Both the position numbers and the translations under genes were made by a program. This document shows, piece by piece, positions 23,942 to 25,648 of a stretch of 25,648 nucleotides of DNA. The notes below the pieces were generated by a model, which saw nothing but the letters and a program-made list of their open reading frames with translations, was not told where the DNA came from and did no database searches. Source of the DNA: an uncultured Chloroflexota bacterium (GTDB taxonomy: Bacteria; Chloroflexota; Dehalococcoidia; UBA3495); assembly GCA_913031095.1 (NCBI GenBank), contig CAJWGH010000002.1:1-25648 (forward strand). Direction: 5' to 3'. How positions within the stretch are numbered: position 1 is the first letter of the stretch; each line of letters begins with the position of its first letter.

Positions 23942-25047
23942 TATTCGAATTCTCTGATCTGCGGGATAACCTCTTTCCCGAACAGTTCTATCTCTTTCAT
24001 GACAGCTTTGTGGTCGACTTTATTCTGTTGGAAGGGCATGTCTATCACTCCCACACCGCATCGGTCATGGAATTCTTTAATCTGACTGGCTACGGTGTCC
24101 GGGCCACCGAGGAAATTGATACCGAGGGAGTTACCAACCACGTCTCCTTCTGGGCTTCCCGCCACGACTCCGCGCAGGTCGAAGGTATTGCCGGTCCGGG
24201 CTGCTTGTATCGCCTCGGAAACCGTTCGGCGCATAGGGATGTTGGGGCCAGGACGTGATTGCGTGAGGCTCTCGAACCATTCGTTGGCCAACTTATCTGT
24301 TTCTGCCACGTAAATACTACCCCGATACACTATGTCGTCGGGGCCAGGAGTCCAGCCGGCCTCTTCGCACCACAGGCGATATTTGTCGGTTATCTTAGCG
24401 GTCTCCCCTACAGGAAGGAACGACACGCCCAATCCAAGCCTGTGCTCGGCTGCATAACGAACGGTGTCATCGCTTCTGGTACCGACCACCACCTGCGGGA
24501 GCGGTTGCTGCACGAGGCGAGGCCAAACGGCCACAGTTCGAAACTGGTAATAGCGGCCCTCCCAGGAGAAGGGTTCGGGTTCCGTGAGGGCCTTTAGGAT
24601 CAAATCCATGCCCTCGAGTAGGCGTCCACGGCCTTCCGCAGGATTCACGGTATAGACCTGGTCTTCATTGGGGGTACCCCGGAGGAACCCTGCCACCAGG
24701 CGACCGTTGCTTAAATTATCCAACAACGCCAATTCTTCGGCGACTCTGACGGGGTTGTTTAGCGGCAGCAAATGACCCAGGAGGGCTATCTTGATCTTTT
24801 TGCAACGTTCGGCCACGGCTGAAGCCATGACAGAAGGTGTGCCGGTAGCTATGCGGCCTGAATAATGGTGCTCCGAGAAACTCAGCCAATCAAATCCCAT
24901 CTCCTCCGCCAGCTCACACTCGTCCATGCCCTCGCGGTAGCTTTGTACAGAAGTCTCAGGGTCCGCGTGTACTGGCGATACCGGCCAGATCGAAGGGAAC
25001 GTTGCCCGTTGAGAATAGCCCATCCCGGCGAACATGGATGCCTTCAT
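23941..25047 (-). CDS. LLM class flavin-dependent oxidoreductase (luciferase-like monooxygenase)
   Basis: A 368-residue luciferase-like TIM-barrel monooxygenase. Landmarks from the chosen start: FDWLSFSEHHYSGR (about 51-64), LGHLLPLNNPVRVAEELALL, then DNLSNGRLVAGFLRGTP (about 108-124), and PLPQVVVGTRSDDTVRYAA in the second half. The frame continues to 25152, but the ATG at 25047 has GGGGGAAGGAC upstream and removes a 35-residue unconserved leader. The enzyme begins with MKASMFAGMGYSQRATFPS. The gene overlaps the alpha/beta hydrolase by one base. It is distinct from the other LLM gene at 13705, with a longer middle region and TRSDD where that gene has YASGNLET. FMN or F420 use cannot be decided. 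The control region at 25048-25277 contains repeated CCAAAGAAT sites. Confidence 0.92.
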   Translation of the reverse strand: MKASMFAGMGYSQRATFPSIWPVSPVHADPETSVQSYREGMDECELAEEMGFDWLSFSEHHYSGRIATGTPSVMASAVAERCKKIKIALLGHLLPLNNPVRVAEELALLDNLSNGRLVAGFLRGTPNEDQVYTVNPAEGRGRLLEGMDLILKALTEPEPFSWEGRYYQFRTVAVWPRLVQQPLPQVVVGTRSDDTVRYAAEHRLGLGVSFLPVGETAKITDKYRLWCEEAGWTPGPDDIVYRGSIYVAETDKLANEWFESLTQSRPGPNIPMRRTVSEAIQAARTGNTFDLRGVVAGSPEGDVVGNSLGINFLGGPDTVASQIKEFHDRCGVGVIDMPFQQNKVDHKAVMKEIELFGKEVIPQIREFE

Positions 25048-25162
25048 TTTTCTTGTCCTTCCCCCTGGTTTATTGCAAAGAAAGGGAACTGACCGATTGC
25101 TTTTGGGGAATATTAACCTCGCGGTGGTCATAGAGTCCACTGTTGGTCTCAACCCTCGTTAT

Positions 25163-25186
25163 CCAAAGAATATCTTTCCAAAGAAT
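25163..25186. repeat. two direct CCAAAGAATA repeats upstream of the LLM gene
   Basis: The 10-mer CCAAAGAATA occurs at 25163-25172 and 25178-25187, spaced 15 bases. An inverted copy of its first nine bases (ATTCTTTGG) lies at 25261-25269. Together they flank the 230-base divergent region between the LLM and VOC genes and may be regulator-binding sites. Confidence 0.45.
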
Positions 25187-25243
25187 AGACGGTCCTACAC
25201 TGGTGGTTCGTGTCTGGTCTAGCCGAACTATCATAAGGGCGTT

Positions 25244-25265
25244 AGAATGACTCAAATCTCATTCT
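25244..25265 (+). promoter_or_regulatory. inverted repeat just before the last VOC gene
   Basis: AGAATGA (25244-25250) and TCATTCT (25259-25265) form a perfect 7-bp inverted repeat with an 8-base spacer. It overlaps a TAGAAT -10-like box (25243-25248) and ends 12 bases before the ATG. It could be an operator or an mRNA hairpin controlling translation. Confidence 0.4.
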
Positions 25266-25277
25266 TTGGAGTTTACG

Positions 25278-25648
25278 ATGCTCGCAGACAACATCCGACT
25301 GAAGAACATCAACCATATAACCTATAATGTCAAAAACAAGGACGCTGCTCTCAAGTGGTACCAGGATATCCTGGGCGTAGGGCAGATCCCCAAGATGGTC
25401 AACGGAGACCACCTATACTGGCTGCAACTGCCCAGCGGGGCCATGATTCACATCATCGAGAACGTGGACGCCCCCTCGGCCCCGTCCCACCACACTGCCT
25501 TTGAAGTGGACGAGATTGATGCGTCTTACGAATATTTCGCCTCTAAGGGCATCGAGACCACCGACATCCAAACCAGGAACGACGGCCAACGCGCGTTCTA
25601 CCTGAACGACCTGGACGGCAACCGCATCGAGATCTGCACCGTGTCCGG
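25278..25648 (+). CDS. VOC family protein, 3' end missing
   Basis: The N-terminal 123 residues of a VOC-fold protein run off the right edge without a stop. Metal ligands are H13 in KNINHITYNV, H72 in PSHHTAFEV and E118 in GNRIEICTV. WYQDILGVGQI (27-37) and EYFASKGIET (85-94) are the two repeated helix-strand units. The fold is complete up to the last ligand, so only a short tail is missing. GGAG eight bases before the ATG supports the start. It is divergent from the LLM monooxygenase-hydrolase pair, the same family pairing as in the VOC-LLM operon at 13705-15234. The function is probably a metal-dependent ring-opening, isomerase or lyase step; not determinable from sequence. Confidence 0.88.
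   Translation, partial: MLADNIRLKNINHITYNVKNKDAALKWYQDILGVGQIPKMVNGDHLYWLQLPSGAMIHIIENVDAPSAPSHHTAFEVDEIDASYEYFASKGIETTDIQTRNDGQRAFYLNDLDGNRIEICTVS

Noticed and set aside
25048..25152. 35-residue N-terminal extension of the second LLM protein
   Set aside because: No ribosome site at 25152, not part of the LLM fold, and a good site exists for 25047.
1..25648. CRISPR, phage, transposon or toxin-antitoxin system
   Set aside because: No regularly spaced repeats, transposase, integrase, terminal repeats or recognisable toxin/antitoxin pairs were seen.

Overview
The window reads as bacterial, gene-dense DNA from a heterotroph with a large catabolic repertoire. It holds 22 protein genes, 20 complete and one cut at each edge. 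There is no RNA gene, insertion sequence, phage gene or CRISPR array that I can see. Ribosome binding sites are GGAGG-like, and intrinsic terminators and -35/-10 promoters are of ordinary bacterial type. The families present are two luciferase-like (LLM) flavin monooxygenases, three VOC-fold proteins, an enolase-superfamily dehydratase, a CaiB-type CoA-transferase, a thiolase, two carboxymuconolactone decarboxylase-type proteins, several SDRs, an old yellow enzyme and a probable F420-dependent reductase. This mix fits marine SAR202-type or related Dehalococcoidia-class Chloroflexota best. That placement is inference from gene content only; no phylogenetic marker is in the window.

Layout. 1-1652: a partial Gfo/Idh/MocA oxidoreductase (+) ends at a hairpin and faces a single-domain CMD protein (-). 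1944-6461: a CaiB/BaiF CoA-transferase (-), a thiolase (-), a two-domain CMD protein (+, with a good promoter) and an SDR (-); this looks like CoA-linked acid or ring-fission metabolism. 6462-6997: a 536-base gap with two hairpin-plus-T-run elements on the + strand. 6998-8080: an old yellow enzyme, closed by a strong bidirectional terminator shared with an ABC-F ATPase (8292-10163, -). 10290-12074: a deazaflavin-dependent (F420) family reductase, a VOC protein and a YgjP-like metallopeptidase, all +. 12176-16297: an MFS exporter, a VOC-LLM operon with its own promoter, and a sugar-nucleotide epimerase-type protein, all -. 16625-18237: an enolase-superfamily dehydratase followed 5 bases later by a GNAT acetyltransferase.

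18403-23073 is the most coherent module. On the - strand a three-gene operon encodes an amidohydrolase-2 family hydrolase, an epoxide hydrolase and a DinB/maleylpyruvate-isomerase-like thiol-dependent enzyme with an SCP2-like tail. It is divergent, across a symmetrical AT-rich palindrome, from an SDR and a small unrecognised protein. Together they could form a route that opens an epoxide with water or a low-molecular-weight thiol, hydrolyses a lactone or decarboxylates, and oxidises the product. 23162-25047: an LLM monooxygenase and an alpha/beta hydrolase whose stop and start codons overlap. They are divergent from a VOC protein cut by the right edge, with repeated nonamers in the shared control region.

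Three starts are moved inward from the longest reading frame: the metallopeptidase to 11370, the DinB-like protein to 19257 and the second LLM protein to 25047. The deazaflavin reductase probably starts at 10341 rather than at a TTG at 10290.
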